Assembly: GCA_029953675.1 (NCBI GenBank)
Contig: JAMWBK010000006.1
Location: 1,674,001-1,738,000 of the forward strand
From: Rhodosorus marinus
Taxonomy: Eukaryota; Rhodophyta; Stylonematophyceae; Stylonematales; Stylonemataceae
Direction: 5' to 3'
DNA: 64,000 nucleotides
Shown here: piece after piece, positions 1-12,457 of the stretch
Layout of the letters: each line of letters begins with the position of its first letter
Numbering within the stretch: position 1 is the first letter of the stretch
Made by a program: the position numbers and the translations under genes
The notes under the pieces: generated by a model
What the model was told of the DNA's origin: nothing
What the model saw: the letters and a program-made list of their open reading frames with translations, nothing else
The model's database searches: none

Positions 1-382
1 GCCCACCATCCCATCCTCGAGAACCCGGAAATGTTTGGCGTCTCGGTTCCAATGGGCTAGCAATCTTATCAGGCCATCGGGCAGATGCTGGTATGTGTCC
101 CGAGGAGGTTGGGTGCTCCTTTCCACGACAGTTAGTCCGGCAGAAGCTCGTTACCTGTAGGTTCGTAGTATGCTGAGCGTAGTCTTCCAAGCTGATACTT
201 TCTGTTTCTGAAGGTACCATGTTCCGCAAAGTGTGAGATCGCCCTGTCTGGCCGAAGCTTTGCATCCTTCGCGTATGGTAGAAAGGATTGATGCCTCATT
301 TCGAGCATCTCCTCATCTGTTGGCTGGCGCACAAGGACTAAAGAAAACGCACTTCTGTTCACCTCAATCCAGGGGAGCATTC
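1..382 (-). CDS. Partial unknown protein, cut by the left window edge
   Basis: Two exons can be proposed on the minus strand, 382-155 and 87-1, joined over a 67-bp intron (donor GTAACG, branch-like GGACTAAC, acceptor ACCAG). A good acceptor (GGCAG) after a TACTAACT branch-like sequence precedes the first exon, so the gene has at least one more exon upstream that I could not place. The readable part is about 105 residues, Arg- and Gln-rich, and runs open off the window. I recognise no domain. The support is splice-signal quality and open frames only, so the gene could be spurious. Confidence 0.35.
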
Positions 383-634
383 CTGCCGTCGAAAAGTGCA
401 TGTCGCTTGAGTTAGTACCGCAAATCTTAGATGCTCATGGAGCAAAAACCTTAGAAGATCAATGCCTACCAGTTACAGATGTCCTCAACAAAGATTCGTA
501 TCCACCATTTTCCTCGTGCAGCTTCTTGGCTGCCGAGAGGCAGTGACGAACCGCGAGGTGCCAACCTTTCGGGTGCACCTATCATTTTCCGCGCGGAGAT
601 TTTTTAGTTCACGTGTCCCTATTATCCCAACCGA

Positions 635-1269
635 TCAGATCTTCGGGCTTTGACGTACTATTATTAGATCCCCAACCTCGCAAGGACAGCGAGGGCCAGG
701 CACGCGCACGCCGTTCTTGAACACGTAGCCGTAGGAAACGAGTTGAGCAGCCTGACTGAAGTCGGCGCAAATGTGTGATCTAACAAGCAGAGTGTCTGTT
801 CGCAGTTCAAGTGACCTCATCAAGTTGCTTGCTGGGTCTCCTGACATGCGATGAGCTCTTATCATATGACCCTTGAAATGCTTATCGCGCAGGTTCCCGT
901 AGAAGTACTTCATTTTCTGCTTCTCTCGCAAGTTGATCCCGTAGCTAGCCTTAGGCGCAGTTTTGGTTTGCATCTGCCCAAAAATTTAAGGGTAAATTAG
1001 AACATGAGCTTCCAACGAAAGCAGATCACAATGTTTACGTTCCTCGGACTTACCATCCTTGGCACCGCCTCGTACTGAGTAAACCCTCGCCAAGATTCGT
1101 TGGTCGTCTTATTATCCCCGTCCAAGTAAGGAGAGTTAAAAGAATTCTGAATTTTCTGCTCATTCGGCAACCGAAATCGCACAGGCGCTCCCCTAGTTTG
1201 CTTCCATCTCTTCGGGATTCGGATCAACTCCGCAACCCCAGGCCTAAGGATCGGCGTCAATCTGTTCAT
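635..1269 (-). CDS. Ribosomal protein uS4, organellar (probably mitochondrial)
   Basis: Protein of the small ribosomal subunit that binds 16S-type rRNA early in assembly. Two exons, 1269-1054 and 973-635, joined over an 80-bp intron (GTAAGT...GGGCAG), give 184 aa. Residues from about 80 carry the S4 signature: a [18 protein letters not shown] block like bacterial YGLQLREKQKVRRIYG, then an S4 RNA-binding domain ([30 protein letters not shown]). The N-terminal 70 residues are basic and unlike bacterial uS4, consistent with a targeting extension. ATG at 1269 is the first ATG in frame. Mitochondrial rather than plastid location is inference, since many plastid genomes encode their own rps4. Confidence 0.8.
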
Positions 1270-1284
1270 CTTATCATATTTCAC

Positions 1285-2050
1285 AAACCGTATGCAAAAA
1301 GAAATTTAAGAATTCTCCTCGAATTTCGTTCTCGATGAAAATCTTCAGCCCGTTAGCACCTGCCTGTCGCATAAGTCCGACGCAACTCTGCCCACATCTC
1401 CTCTCCAGTTCGCCCTCTTCACTGTTTCCGGGTCCTACGTTGGTCCGAAATAACTGCACCAAACACTAATGTCAAGCGAAGAACAGCCGGAGCTAAGTGT
1501 TCGTAGTCTGGATTAGCAGAGCGTTTAAGGATCTCCGCGTAGATGTCAGAATGTCTCGATTAGCTGAAACTCGTTTCTCAAGCAATGTTAGAATGCGATT
1601 TTTTGAAGACCTGTCGTTGTGAATCCAGGTGGTACACGACAAAGGCCAATTCAGGAGGAGAGTCTCGACCTTGAAATGAGTTTTTTTTTTCAAGCCCGCC
1701 AGATGAGAAGCTAGGACGCTGTAGAGAAGTTCGACAAGCGATTTGAAATACTCAAATTCCTGTTGAACAGTCCGTCCAAATTATTTGTCGCGAACCTCTG
1801 GAACTTCCCGGCCGTCCCTTGTCGAAGATGTTCGGCCAGCCTCCCTATAGGGCTCGAGAGGCTCGGAAGGCGGCGGGGGGCAAGAGACTTCGAGAATCTG
1901 GATCAGGTGCACCGATACGACTAGCGAAAGGGATAGGTTATCATAACGCGCCGTATTCACTTTATCAGATAAGCCGAGGCGGTCGGCTCTGAGGAGGAGC
2001 TTTTTGTCAGTTGGGGGCCCCTCGTCTTCTCCAGAAGCGGGTTGATCGTC
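1285..2050. other. Divergent intergenic region between uS4 and Trs33
   Basis: This spacer lies between two divergently transcribed genes and should hold both promoters. Short ORFs at 1274-1462 and 1493-1693 (minus) have no recognisable domain and no convincing splice context. The stretch 1860-1880 is G-rich on the plus strand. I see nothing else. Confidence 0.4.
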
Positions 2051-2800
2051 ATGAGTGAGAAGAGGGTAACCCCGGCCAGAAAGGAGGTCATGGAGTCATC
2101 CTTGGAGCTTCTGCTGATAGAGATCGTCCGATGGTTCGTATATGGATGGAAAAATGGAAGAGATCCTCAGAAGACGGATGCTGGAAATGGTAGTGCTGAT
2201 GTGGATCAGATTGCCGGTAGTTTGAACCGTAAACTCGCGCTGACCAATGCGGTTCATGGCATGGGATACGACGTTGGTCAAAGGCTTATAGAGAGGTAAG
2301 ATGGGCTAGATCGAAGTTGATTAGGATGTTTAAACTCCTCATACCTAAATCCTGCCGAGGTGTCCGCTATAGGCTGTCGACCGATCATTTGAAAATGGAG
2401 ACGAACTTGGAAGTAGTGAAGTACATCTGTAAAGACTTTTGGGAGGAAACGTTCAAGAAACAAATCGATGTCCTCAAAACTAACAACAAGGTATGCAAAA
2501 TACGCACACCTTCCAATTCCAGTTCGTCAGGTTGTTAAGGCGGAGGGCACTTGCTACATGCGCGAGCAGGGAAGGTTTGTCCTTCAGGACAACAATTTCA
2601 GGTGGATCAGAAAAGCATCCAGAAACGATCCAAGCCAGTTAAAGGTGGAAGACTTTCTCACATTCCCCGCTGGTATAGTTTGTGGCGCCATGAATCGACT
2701 TGGTGTAGATTGTACAGTATCCGCAGACGCCGCGTCCGCGCCAATGTGCATCTTCACCGTGGAAATCGCACAGCCACCGAACAATTCCCGCCAACAGTAG
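2051..2800 (+). CDS. TRS33: TRAPP complex subunit Trs33/TRAPPC6
   Basis: Core subunit of the TRAPP tethering complex that activates Rab1/Ypt1 in ER-Golgi traffic. Exons 2051-2295, 2373-2490 and 2531-2800 give about 210 aa. The family core is clear: GMGYDVGQRLIER, then KYICKDFWEETFKKQIDVLKT, then GRFVLQDNNFRWI and FPAGIVCGAMNRLGV, in the same order and spacing as human TRAPPC6B. Introns are 77 bp and only 40-49 bp; the second acceptor is ambiguous between 2530 and 2539, both in frame, differing by three residues. The N-terminus has a longer acidic/polar loop than animal proteins. ATG 2051 is the first in frame after an upstream stop. Confidence 0.88.
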
Positions 2801-3310
2801 AGAGATCTTCCCGCTGCTTTTGTTCTAACAAGGTCCCCACGAACATAGACAAACCGGTTCGTCGTCTCCGCGACAGGAAGCAACGAAGCGGTGGATTTTC
2901 TTTCTCGTCGGCCGTTTGGGACCAAGCTGACGTGAGACTCCTTACCCTCTAGAGTGCTGTTTTGAAAACTAAGTGTTTTTCCTTGGCCAAGAGGTCCGCT
3001 GGCAAATTGGCCGTGTGACTATCGAACTTGGCGAATGTTCCCTGTTTCGTTCATATTTACGTTTGGCCAAAAAGGAAACGTCTGACGTCTTGCCGCTCGC
3101 GCGTGGAGGATGATGATCTGGTCCAGATGTACAAGTTTAACGCTTACTTTCCTGCCGGCCAAAATTGGACTGGAATATTGGCCACGTGAGGAAACCAGTG
3201 ATTACATTTTCCTACAGGGGCACGAGGGGCCGTCCAGATCTCAGTTCCTAGCTGACCTGAGGCTCTGTTGCCCATCAAGCACGTAGGCGCCTGGCTAATG
3301 TGCTCTGAGA

Positions 3311-3344
<34 letters not shown>

Positions 3345-3427
3345 CGGAGTGGACTATATTCTCGTGTAGATGTTATGCTATCCATCGTTCGGTTGTTGAA
3401 CTGATGTTACTAAAGTTTTGATGAGAG
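2801..3427. other. Intergenic region with a (GA)n microsatellite
   Basis: Nothing coding is evident. A GA-rich simple repeat lies at about 3309-3345, 70-100 bp ahead of the next start codon, in the likely promoter or leader. Confidence 0.5.
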
Positions 3428-3760
3428 ATGGCGCGGAAGGGCGGTAGGTTAGGGCACGGGGCTGCGCCTCGTGATGTGGTAGCCCATCAGTTGAGCGAGA
3501 AAGTAAAAGGCAGGGTTGCAAAGCTTCGTAAGAAGGCTGCAATGTTGGTGGACAGTTCTGAAGCCAAGATTTGTGGAAGCAAAGAGCAGCTTCGTAAAAA
3601 ATTGTTAGTTGTTGAAAATCTTATTAGTCAGCACAAACGACTATCTCAGCAGGTGCAGAGACAGGTTCAACACCAGAAGTCCTTCATCAAGGAGGAACAT
3701 GCACGCGTCGCGACAGTCCTCCAGCAATTCGAAGCTGACATCGCAGAATTGCAGAGCTAG
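3428..3760 (+). CDS. Small coiled-coil protein of unknown function
   Basis: Intronless ORF of 110 aa. The first 25 residues are basic and glycine-rich; from about residue 27 to the end the sequence is a Lys/Glu/Gln-rich helix with Leu/Val spacing typical of a coiled coil (for example LLVVENLISQHKRL). No catalytic or zinc motif is visible. The coding strand matches that of Trs33 upstream. It could be a subunit of a larger assembly, but I do not recognise the family. That it is a gene rests on codon appearance, a plausible ATG and an isolated open frame. Confidence 0.5.
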   Translation: MARKGGRLGHGAAPRDVVAHQLSEKVKGRVAKLRKKAAMLVDSSEAKICGSKEQLRKKLLVVENLISQHKRLSQQVQRQVQHQKSFIKEEHARVATVLQQFEADIAELQS

Positions 3761-4004
3761 CAGAGCCAGTGGCCTTGATCATTTCCGGCCGAATCTTGCG
3801 TTCTGGACACGGGTGTTCAGGGTCTTCTTGGGAGTACTTTACCCCCTTCTCACACACTTGATGCCCAAGTGAACCTGAACTCGGCAAGATAATGCTCAGC
3901 AAATCACCTGCTTTTCAAGCTCAGCTCCGTTCGCACAAGCTCAACACTAGCAAAGTATTAATAAACACTTGATGCAATGACCAAGAATAAAATTCTGCCG
4001 CACG

Positions 4005-7000
4005 CTACTCCTGGTCCCGGCGGAGCCCTGAGAAGAGGAATTGGGTGGACATCCTTCCGACGGAGGTCGCAAAAGAGGACGCGATTTTCACAACATCCGA
4101 CTCCTCCGTTCCGTTATTGTTTGACCCCACTTCCGAAGCCTTCACAATACCACCAGTCTCCACCTCGAGGGTTTGCAGGGCTGCTTTCGTGGAGTAGGCT
4201 CGCCGCTGATACGAAGATGGCAATGGCGCTGGCAGGTATTGGAATCGCGGCGCTGGCTGTGCAAGGTTCAGCAATGAAGATGCCTTAAAGCCTTCAGAAA
4301 GAGACTAAAAAGATGCCAGAAGGAACCTAAACTTAAGAGACTGCGACCGAAACAAAGTTTTCCAGCTCACAGGTCTCCCTTACCGGTCTCATTGCGGTCA
4401 CTCGCTTTCCTTGATGAGTGCGCGTAAACGCCCCGAGCACAACTGAAGATTTTGCGAAAGCAGCTTTAACCGCTGTCAGAATTTTCTCGTCAGAATACGC
4501 CAATTCGACGGGGTCGACCAAGTTGACCAAGGCCGCCTCGACTACCCTAAGCTCGTTCCTTCCCACCCCTGAAGTCGTCGCGTTCTGCTTGGCCTCTAAG
4601 CCCCTGAAAACTGCCCCCAAGAATCTAACATCGAAGATCGCTTGTAGAATGGCAATCTAGGAGGGAAAGGAGCGTCGAGCTTGAGCATCACACGCAGGCA
4701 AGGTACACAAGCTCTTGCTTACAATACCTTTCCAAAACGCCCTCCACTAACTTGCTTGTAAGCGTTGACGACCCCGCTCACAAGGCAATCAGCAAAGCTC
4801 CTCACAGCATCTATTGGCAGTGCAGAACCTCCTGCGTAACTAACTGTCCAACAAGAATTGATCGCAAAGTCATACGCCGGATAGGAGGGCATTGCTGGGT
4901 ATACCCACGGCCCAGAGTCTTCCTGAACTTTCTCCCAGCCGCGATCTAATTCCAGACCTTAGAAAGGGGAGCGAATGGGTCCGAGTTCAGATCGTTACAT
5001 AAGACCTTTCGAACACATATGAAGACGGTCGTCATACCGCTCTGATCTACTATGAGAGTCGTTAAAGTCCTCTCCAATTCCTGAGCAACGCCTCGCAATG
5101 CAACAGCGTACGTTTCAACCGCGATTTCCGTGGCCTGTGCGAAGAAAATCTGTGCAGCGTTTACAGAATCGTTGTACGACTCTGTGCCCTCATCCTCGCC
5201 GAATCGAAAGACTTCCGACAGGGCGTTCGATGTGCTCAGGTTCTGATACACGTGTGCTATCAGGAACAGCTTCTCCATCTGTTCCAGGTCGGAGGTTTGC
5301 AAGCAATGAGCATTTTGCCCAGAGATAATCAATTTTGAAGCCAGAGATTGCCGACGTACCGGAACTGAAAGTTCTTGAGATTTGACGTCACCAACTCCCT
5401 GACTTTCAAGCGCCATCCTCAATTCGTTACTCACGAGTCTAACAAGCAGCGGACGAAATCACCTAGATTGTAAGGGGATATCATGAACCAAAAATTTCAA
5501 GCTCCTCTTTACGTACTGATTTTTCATTTCCAGCAGCCTTGGGGCGGCCTCAGCGCACTTTGCTCTACACGCCGTTGCCACTTCAGGTATACTAGAGCTG
5601 ATCGCCGAGAGGTCCTGGACTACCGTAAGTCGAACCTGGTTGTCAAACTCTTCGTTCAGCTTCCCAGCGAGTCCGGGCTAAACAAAACGGACGAGTTGAA
5701 TCAGATATCCTTGCCTACCGACCGGAGCCGACCCAACACGTAGAGCGACCATATGAAAACCAGAATACATACCTGAGCGACGTACTCCTTGGTTAAACCA
5801 GATGCTCCCTTTGGTTTGCCAGGGCTAGGCTCCTGGTTCCACATGGTCTTCCCCAGGTTTCCGTCTCCTTCTTTCGTCTCGGAAATTGACGTGACCGTTG
5901 CAGCAACGTTCGTTAAGAAGGACCCAAAACATTTTTCGATGATTTCGCGAGTTCTTTGCTCCGCGCGGGACTTGATCGTGGGTTGGAAGAGAGCCTCGAG
6001 GCCATCGGGAGAGGTAAACTTGAACGCTGCTGACTTCGCCCTGTTCAGTTCTTCGTCACTAGTGTCTTTGGGAACGGACCAAAAAAAAGGTGCAACTGAG
6101 TCACCACTTGCAGCATTTGACGTCTTCGTACTGTTTCGTGCGTTCTGATCTAACAACGACGTCGGCCAACGACAGTAGCTCTTTTCTTTCAATGATCTTC
6201 AGAATACGTACCATACAGTGGCGCCAGCGCCTGCTGCGCCTCACGAAGCTTTCCCCCGGTTTTGGCTTCGGACAGGGATATATCTGTGGCTTTCTGAATC
6301 CTCGGGCTAGCCTTCTGCAGCCAGTCCGTGACGATTCGCGTCAACCGATCTGGATGTACATCATCGAATCTTTTCGTAGCAGAAACGACCCTCAAGATGT
6401 CCTCATCTGCCTCTTCCCGAGGTACTAGCAGGATCTTGTACACATCACAGAGCAGATCACGGAATCCTGATGTTGCCGATCGAATCGATTCAGCTGGTGC
6501 TGCTTTTCCGGTTGTAAGCGTCCTCTCAATCCCCTCAAGCCGTGCATTCAAGAATTCCCAGATCACGTCCTCGAAGGATGAGGCTGAAATAGTCAATAAT
6601 GCACACAGGGCACCAGTATATTCCTAGCAATTCGGTGAAGCAATTCCGCAACCGATGAGACCCACATGCAACAGCCAAGCCTACGACAACGACATTGATA
6701 AAATCGTCTTACCCTGGCTCCAAGTCCTTCCGCTCGAAATTTTTGTTTCGCAGCGCTGTTGATGTCCTCACGAAAGGGCGCAATTTCCTTCCATAAGAAA
6801 GTGACGAATGCTTTGGACGTCTTCGCGTTGCCATCCTCCAACAGGGACTAATTCCATTGTACACAGAGGGGGAGGGGGAGGATTTAGGTTCTTTCCGTTC
6901 TGGTACGTCCGGCTTAACAAGGGCATGTTGATCATCAGGGTGTATGAGCTTACCTTTCTTGCCGCCTCTGCACCCGCAAAGCGCTGGCTTGCTTCGAAAA

Positions 7001-7693
7001 TTTTATTCCCATCCAAACTCGCAAACAGCTGCTCTCGGGTATCTACCAGAAACTTCAGTTGAGAGCCAATGCTGTACGCTGCCTTCTGTCTCACTAGCTC
7101 GTTGTCTTCTTTTTCCCTGTATTCATATCACGCGAGTGCGGGTAACGTAAATTTAGCGCGGGGTATCATGTGTTCCTCTCCCGTTTAGCGAGCAAGGGTC
7201 CAAGCGTTGGATCCGTGCCACTAACTAACACCTACCGTGCGATTGTGAGGGTGGCTTCGTCTATCTCGCTTCTTAGCGATTTTTGCAGCTCTCGAGCTTT
7301 CCTCTCCACTTCTAGCATGACTTTCAGCACTGCTTCAACGCCTTGATCCATTGATGCAACACCGGTAGCTGTATCTATCAGATCTCGGTACCTGATCCGG
7401 GGAACAAAGAAGTTCACGATCGACAAAAATCAGCTCCTATCCTTGAAGAGAAAACTTGGCAATCTGATGGAATCACTCTCAGCTCACCTTGTGCCCAGCA
7501 TCTTTCTGAGCTGTGCACTCTTTTCGTCAGCATCGGTTCTCAACTTCACCTCAATATTCTTAATCTCCGCGACACGTTTCGTTCGAAACATCGCAGACGC
7601 TTCCGCAGCAGCAACAGGAGAGGATTCAGCATTTCCATCCCTCCCACGCCCCGAACCATCGCCAATGTACCCAAACTGCGAGCCAGCCTCCAT
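4005..7693 (-). CDS. COG1: Conserved oligomeric Golgi complex subunit 1
   Basis: Lobe A subunit of the COG tether for retrograde vesicles at the Golgi. Eleven exons with matching phases: 7693-7488, 7391-7236, 7116-6954, 6847-6713, 6569-6212, 6149-5773, 5677-5517, 5438-5038, 4945-4728, 4656-4384, 4304-4005, giving about 915 aa (human COG1 is about 980). The N-terminal helix is diagnostic: LRTDADEKSAQLRKMLGTRYRDLIDTA spans exons 1-2, like human VRAEIEHKKEELRQMVGERYRDLI. Near the C-terminus GWEKVQEDSG, GGSALPIDAVR, LVDPVELAYSD and APRFQYLPAP match conserved COG1 blocks. The exon 5 acceptor (after TTCGAG) is the least certain junction. It lies tail to tail with the small coiled-coil gene. Confidence 0.88.
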
Positions 7694-9831
7694 CGCGAGA
7701 GACTGCCTCCTCCAACTCCCCAAAACAAAACAAAAGAAAAAACCCAAAACCCAACGAAATCTCCAGAATCCTAAGACTGCTTCATGATAGATACCGTCTT
7801 CAATCCACGACGATCCAAGAATACAGAGGCCCTTTTCTCTTAACACATATCAAAGTCCCTCCTTCTTACGCACGATCCCACGCACCCTAGAAGATCTCCT
7901 TCAGCAGACAAACTTCCTAACCAAAAACTTCCCACCCACGCAAGCTTAGGAACTTCAGGGTGAGAATCTCCGTCAAGCATCAGAAAGAAAGTATCTAACA
8001 TATCTTCATTATCTTCAGATATAGAGCCAAAAGAGAAATATATGTATAAATCTTATATATCTAAAAATTTGAAAAGATATCTTTGATATATTTAACGTGA
8101 ATGAACTGTTTCAGGGTGCGCAACGTCGATATCTGTTTCGTTTGAGGAAGACGACTATGGTGTGGTTGGTTGCTGCTCTTTTCGTAATGAACGGCTACTT
8201 TTCTTGTTGAGAGTTCGCCGACTTAGGTCTCGCACCTGCGCGACGACTGGAACCTCCTCATATGATCTTCAAGACGGGTCCGAATCGTATCGCAAAGTAT
8301 GCTGAAGGGGAAGGTCAAGCGTCGTCGCTTCTGGGGTGGTTGGGTAAGGAACGTTCACACATAGTGGGTTTTCTGTCTCGGCGGGGTTGGGGAGGCCAAA
8401 GATGAACGATCTAAGTTAAATAGTACCATTTATACTTGCTTTGAATAACTATCATGGCAGCAGCACATCACTAGGGTAAAACCTTACCTGTCTCACGACT
8501 TCTACGGCGGTTGTTGTGGATCGATCGCTGTTCCTTTTTGGTTTGCTGGATGAGGTACTGAGTGATCGGCTCGAGTTCGCTAGTTTTCTTCGATGGATCG
8601 GGGATGGCAGAAATTTTGAGCTTCTGTTTTTCGCTGTGGCTGTTCGTGGTGAAGCCCGCTGGTTGTCCGGGTCTGATAGAGTTGTGGTCGTGATGTCCAA
8701 ACTACGGAAGCTGCTTTGCGACAGTTTGGTCTCACCGACAGTTTACCGACGAGGGATTTTTGGGAGGCTCGGTGAAGAGCGGCTTGGAGCAGCGACGGTT
8801 GTAATTGACTATGAAGTTTCTGTCCCTCAAGTTCTATTTTGCACCTCGTGGGAGGCGCGCTCAGGTTCTTTCCGATGAATAGTCTGAAGATTTGGTGGTC
8901 ACCACGGTTGTGGACGCTTTGCTAAAGAGCTCCCTAGTGGAGCCCATCAAGAGGGAATAAGGAATCTATTTATGCGTTAAAAATAACCTAATGGGTTGCG
9001 TGGCTACGATCTACTAGAGGGACGATCTCATAGTTCCCCAGCCCTAGACTAACGTAATCCTAAGATGGCACTCAGCAGATCACAGAGAAGACTTGATGAG
9101 TGCTGTGTTTGAGGCTGAATTTTGGACGCCAGTTTGGAACAGAGCGAGTGAGAGAGTGCGTGTGAGGATTCGCCACGGTGAATGAGTGATTCGTTATGGC
9201 CTTCCGCCCAGCGAGTCTTCCGACACTTTCGAGCTGTATGTGGGATGATACTTGGTCACCGTGGTACCTGATGCACAGTAACGACTCAAGTTTCCGAACT
9301 ATTATTAAACGATTGGATGGTTTGGAGGCACAGATCGAGTCTATCGCATCTCGAAGCGTCTTTCTTGTTTCAAGCTAGGCGATGTTGAAAGAGGCAATCT
9401 GTTTCCGTCCCCCCGCAGGAATGCTACTGGGTTAGAGCGAGTCTTTGTCCAGGTAGAACCACACACGAATTGGTTAACTAGTGGCTGAATCCTCAGGACT
9501 TTTCGTTTGGTCCTGCTTGCTTTCGTTGGCAGCAGAGTACTTTTCAAAACACTTTGCAACGTCGATGCTACTGTTTGATCGCCGGGATTAACTTTCCAAC
9601 CTCTGATCGACGGGATCCGTCCCTTTCGAAGAACTCTGAAGAGGTTGTTATATGGCCCGGCAATAGTGAGTACCAGACTCGCAATTGTACCATGGTTCAG
9701 ATCAATAATTTACTTGGACGAGCCTTCACGCAGTTTGGGACATCCCGCTCGCTGTCTTGTCAACTCCTTAAATACTGCCAAAATACATTGAAGAGCAAGA
9801 CAACTGACAAACCTTGAATAGATGATGAGAT
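7694..9831. other. Gene-poor spacer between COG1 and the 10-kb gene
   Basis: The first 150 bases are A/C-rich on the plus strand, so G/T-rich on the COG1 coding strand. An A/T-rich stretch follows at about 8000-8100 and a copy of the motif ACTTCAGGGTG lies near 7950. ORFs at 8452-8700 (minus) and 8516-8878 (plus) overlap on opposite strands; the minus one is Ser/Lys/Arg-rich and ends at a good donor (GTAAGG near 8486), so a small spliced gene there cannot be excluded. I recognise no protein. Confidence 0.4.
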
Positions 9832-11010
9832 TCAGTGTCTCTCTTGCTTTTTCATGGCCTCCGCAGCGCCAAGAAGCATCTTCAGAGCCCCGTGCCGATC
9901 CTCGTCTTCGGTATCATTATCTTGATCGTTTTCTTCTGTCTCGTTTGGAACCTAGAAGAAGCGGTTGACAAGAGGGGTTAGCATTAAGCTCAACATCAGT
10001 CGCGTTTTAAGCAACGAAAGCGTGTCTTGGAAAAGAGCAAATGTACCTCGCCTCCCTCGTCCTCACGCCTCGGCATGTCATACAACAGTTTATTATACAT
10101 TTTGAAGTGCCTTCTGCGAAACAGTCGAGATATATGTCCCGGTCCATTGAGTTTTCGTCTCAGAAAAGCAGGCATGGAAGACGTTAACGCTTCTTCCTTC
10201 TTCCCTTGACGCTTCGAAATCGGTCTGTTCACTGAACCTTTCGACCTTGTGTGCTCTCCGGGTGAAGGTTTGGTATCGCCTCCAGACAGGCCAGGTGGTA
10301 GTTGAAAGACCTTGAGGTCCTTCGTATTCCCGTCTTCGGACTCTTTCATGTTTTTTTCCTTCGCCGATGCTTTAGTGTCCTTGGGGAGGGTTGAAAAAAC
10401 AACTGGTTTAGTACATCCAGGAGAGCTCTTCAATGCAACCACCGCGCTCATGACAATACATATCCTACGCAGCAGCGGTGCAAACAACGAAGTAACACTG
10501 ACCTTGTCCTTGAGTATGTCCGGCTTCGAACCCGACGCTTTCTCTGGAAGCCTTTCAAGCACTCTCTTGTCAAACGGTATATCGGTTTCTTCATCGTCCA
10601 TTTGCGAGTCCTCAAGATTCTCTCTCCCATGGGCTGCGCAGAAATAGTGACAAGTCAAGACGAACAGCAGGATCAGTTTCCCGCAAGCTCTAAGAAAAGC
10701 CTACGGTATCCAATGGCTCGCTTTGTCAAACATTCGACGTACAAGGAGTCGGGCTCATCCAAAGGAGATTGACGAAATCCAAACCCACAAGCAACCAAGA
10801 AAAAGGCAGTTGAGTGTTTAACTTACCTTCAAAAAGGTCGTCAGGACTCGCATCCTGCATGAGAGAGTTCAATCTCTTCTGAAGGTCGGTATCTGAAGTC
10901 AGCAATCCAGGGCCTCGCCTTCTAAACCGTTTCCTCGGCTGCGGCGTTTTTCTCTGGGCCCCTCTCAGCCCTTGATCTTTCCTCTTTGGAAAATAATTAT
11001 CCATAGCCAT
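9832..11010 (-). CDS. Basic, low-complexity protein, unknown (possibly nuclear)
   Basis: At least three exons: 11010-10827, then from about 10638 to 10047, then 9952-9832, with consistent phases. The start reads MAMDNYFPKRKD and is followed by an Arg-rich stretch (RKRFRRRG) that could be a nuclear localisation signal. The middle is charged (acidic DDEETD, later RRKL and RRRHFKMYNKLLYD) and the end is acidic, then helical (KMLLGAAEAMKKQERH). A stretch at about 10502-10390, beginning with GTCAGT, stays in frame and may be an extra intron. I recognise no family. Gene existence is well supported by splice phases; function is not. Confidence 0.6.
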
Positions 11011-12457
11011 CAATATTGTTCCCTCAGCCCAACCCCACCCTCCTCCCAGAACTAAAACACGATCCCTCCGCCGAAAACCAACACAGCAAACGCAATCTCA
11101 CAAAGGCCCTTCCTCCCCACACCTCCTCTAGCAAAACTCTTTCAAACTTAAATACCCGCTTCTAAAATCTCTCCATCGGCTTTTCTCTTTCCTTCGCCTC
11201 GCGTTTTCTCTATGCCTTTTCAAAAAACAGCACCCTCCAGAAAGCCCCCCAACCTATATCTGGATAGAAACCCAAAGTCCCGTGCCCTCCTCCCCCCACA
11301 AACCGAAATGCTCAAAATGCCGTTTCCCAACTGCATGAGCGAAAAAAGGAGGAAACCCGAAACTAAGGCGAGGGTCCCTCCACCATACTGTGATAGAAGT
11401 CGCTGAAGAAATCAAGAAAAATTTGTTCACGAAACATGCAATTAGCGGATGTATATTTACCACTAATATTCTGCTACGTGTCCTACTCGATGTCGAAGTT
11501 GTGGAAAAAATATTTCGGAATTCCTCCTTTTGTTTTGTTGTGGCAGATTGAAACGGATCTTAGCCGTTGCATTTGATATCCTCCTTGCGGAAAACGAGGT
11601 TAGTTACCCCTTCATGTTTTATAGTGTTCTAGCAGCCCCTGAAGAAACGAACTGATATTTTGCGTGGAATCCATGTAAAGCTTTTATAATTGGTGATTCT
11701 GGTTCCTTCAGTTCTTGGGGTTCAGGGGGGAGTGATTGTGCTTCCTGGGCAGGTCGGTCGTGAAGGCTTTAGGGGAGGGGGGTACTAGACCTCTTGGCGG
11801 GAGTTAGATTTGCCATTGAAATGACAAATGATTTCGCTATGATGAAATTATATACCAATGAAAACGGTTGTTGTGTAATAAGTTCTTATATTCTCCAATG
11901 ATATGCTTGTTGGCGTTGGCATGAGCGATAATAATGTATGATTCGTGAACTTGGTGATGAAGTCATTGTTTTCGTTGTTTGACAGCGATTCCCGAACAAG
12001 CTGCTTCAGGTTTCAAGACTCAATAGGCTGGGATGTACTCCAGACCTTTTACCAAGCGTTTAAAAGGGCCGCCGATAGATGCCGCGCAACCGCCCTCGCA
12101 TAGCGCTCGTGGTTTTGAACAGAGTATGAGCGACTGCCGTGTGTCAATGTCAAGATAACGTAAAAGATCCGCTTTATTGGTCCTATCTCCCTCAACTACT
12201 CTTGCCGCGCTGAAGAAGTAAGTGGATTTTAGATTCACACACTTGTCAGTCCTTTTATAGAGGCCCTTTGAAATTGCCTAAGTAAGATTTTCTTTTCGAC
12301 TACCCGTGCAGTACCAGGAAACGAATCTCCTCATAGGCCTCAACTTCCATCCAAGACCCAGCCGGGATTACGAACCATTCCAGTACGATACGATTGAATA
12401 ACGAGTGCTCACGAAGTTTACAAAAGTCATCGTAATTCATAGTACATGCCAGTCAAA
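11011..12457. other. Intergenic region, nothing recognised
   Basis: The part next to 11010 (about 11020-11300) is C/A-rich on the plus strand, the G/T-rich leader seen on the coding strand of many genes here. The remainder has only short ORFs; a minus ORF at 12020-12238 downstream of the sulfotransferase has no recognisable domain and could be its 3' untranslated region. Confidence 0.4.

Noticed and set aside
1-60. Plus-strand terminal exon open to the left edge
   Set aside because: A 19-codon frame ending in TAG is too short to support, and the minus-strand reading has better splice signals.
8452-8878. Overlapping ORFs of 82 and 120 codons on opposite strands
   Set aside because: Neither shows a domain; the minus one lacks an ATG at its start and is Ser/Arg low complexity. 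Kept only as a possibility in the spacer entry.
10500-10535. tRNA T-arm-like sequence GTTCGAA
   Set aside because: Stem pairing is imperfect, no acceptor or anticodon arm surrounds it, and it lies in a coding exon. A similar match near 47230 also fails.
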